From the NCBI GenBank assembly GCA_963966185.1, contig CAWZYM010000190.1, forward strand, positions 407,001 through 471,000: a stretch of DNA of 64,000 nt, given 5' to 3'. The translations under genes were made by a program, and so were the position numbers. Every line of letters starts with the position of its first letter. The first letter of the stretch is position 1. A model generated the notes under the pieces. That model was not told where the DNA came from, made no database searches, and saw only the letters and a program-made list of their open reading frames with translations. Shown here one piece after another: positions 63,681 to 64,000 of the stretch. The DNA comes from Rhabditoides inermis. Taxonomy: Eukaryota > Nematoda > Chromadorea > Rhabditida > Rhabditidae.

Positions 63681-64000
63681 CTCTCTCTTTCTCTCTCTCT
63701 TCCTTTCTTTCTTTCTCTCTCTCTCTTCCTTTCTTTCTTTCTCTCGCTCTCCCTCCCTCTGTCCTTCTCTCTCGCGTAGGCAATGAAAAAGCAACACAAA
63801 GAGATTATTCTACATTATCATAACAGAACGTACACTATCACAACCTCTTTTCTCGTTTTTTGTGGTGCACAGTTCACATTTCACAGTTCACATTTAGTTG
63901 ATGGACTGTCTTCCGTTGCGTAAGCAGATCCAGTTCGTGTACAGAGACGTGTTTCCGGGAGAGGACATTCGCATCGCAGTGGAGACGGATTACGACTGCC
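60883..64000 (+). CDS. Macro-domain protein with two tandem His-Asp-Cys protease-like domains (3' end outside window)
   Basis: Exons: 60883-61021, 61064-61201, 61314-61441, 61488-61586, 61632-61771, 61848-61965, 62103-62194, 62245-62320, 62364-62468, 62563-62630, 62741-62839, 62886-62960, 63005-63161, 63207-63317, 63387-63490, 63539-63611 and 63898-64000. All introns are GT..AG and the frame stays open for 608 codons. Residues about 20-195 form a macro domain: GDCVVNAAN, then GSGIDGAIRRAAG, RIIHVAGP and VPFLSIGVFHFP, as in MacroD-like ADP-ribose binders/hydrolases. Two repeats follow with order His-Asp-Cys as in Ulp1 (C48)/adenain (C5) proteases: repeat 1 at about 275-345 (H279, D297, C343), repeat 2 at about 540-608 (H545, D562, C608). 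The Asp-Cys distance is 46 in both. A lysine-rich linker lies at about 450-465. Repeat 1 has Ser at the aligned His position and may be inactive. Likely role: reading or removing ADP-ribose coupled to cleaving a ubiquitin-like modifier; this is inference. The last acceptor (63,897) was chosen for repeat symmetry. Confidence 0.75.
61202..61313 (+). repeat. CT-microsatellite intron (example of several)
   Basis: This intron opens GTGAGC and runs into (CT)n directly after the donor. Similar CT tracts fill the introns at 61,772-61,847, 61,966-62,102, 62,631-62,740 and 63,612-63,897. The intron at 63,318-63,386 has (GA)n instead. Microsatellite-free introns of the same gene are 42-50 bp (one, 62,469-62,562, is 94), so the size excess comes mainly from the repeats. 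Confidence 0.85.

Noticed and set aside
58203..63799. Serine/leucine- or arginine/glutamate-rich frames near 58,444-58,538, 61,970-62,235, 62,537-62,915 and 63,519-63,799
   Set aside because: They are translations of (CT)n/(GA)n tracts inside introns of the two genes.
63780..63897. Alternative exon of the plus gene starting after the acceptor at 63,779
   Set aside because: It would add about 40 residues with no counterpart in repeat 1 and break the 46-residue Asp-Cys spacing. The acceptor at 63,897 restores exact symmetry. It remains possible as an alternative splice form.

Overview
The window is eukaryotic nuclear DNA. The right end carries two multi-exon genes with short GT..AG introns (mostly 42-55 bp, acceptors usually TTTCAG or TTTAG), AT-rich intergenic sequence and a GC-box/CCAAT/CRE promoter grammar. 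That fits a compact-intron animal (invertebrate) or a close relative. I cannot name the species. No rRNA, tRNA, CRISPR array or bacterial-type operon is visible.

Layout. (1) 1-41,125: one uninterrupted satellite array, about 258 head-to-tail copies of a 159-bp monomer. It holds a few recurring variants (a 164-bp form with a 5-bp slip, a form that has lost its octamer motif, and others) arranged into irregular higher-order repeats and large internal duplications. The short open frames in it are by-products of the repeat. (2) 41,126-~58,160: tandem and nested dispersed repeats that look like non-autonomous rolling-circle (Helitron-like) elements. Units start TCGCC.. and most end in a long GC-rich hairpin closed by CTAG, so that CTAG|TC junctions join one unit directly to the next. 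Two related insertions (46,766-48,566 forward; 49,589-50,499 reverse) sit inside these units. Each can be matched to an empty site elsewhere in the window. Both lie exactly between A and T, begin with a fold-back arm, end in a hairpin plus CTAA, and carry GC-rich promoter-like DNA in the middle. (3) 58,203-64,000: two divergent genes around a duplicated bidirectional promoter region.

The minus-strand gene (58,203-59,964, 9 exons, 444 aa) encodes a type I membrane glycoprotein. It has a signal peptide, a furin-like RNKR site followed by a hydrophobic stretch, a cysteine-rich ectodomain, a C-terminal membrane span and a short tail. This layout resembles class I fusion/envelope proteins. The plus-strand gene (60,883-beyond 64,000, at least 17 exons) encodes an N-terminal macro (ADP-ribose-binding) domain followed by two tandem His-Asp-Cys protease-like domains of Ulp1/adenain type. 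The two domains share residue spacing and intron positions, and the first seems to have lost the canonical His position.

The strongest candidates for something undescribed are the macro plus duplicated cysteine-protease architecture next to an envelope-like glycoprotein gene, and the family of hairpin-ended A^T-inserting elements that carry promoter-like DNA. All gene models were read by eye from the sequence; no database search was possible.
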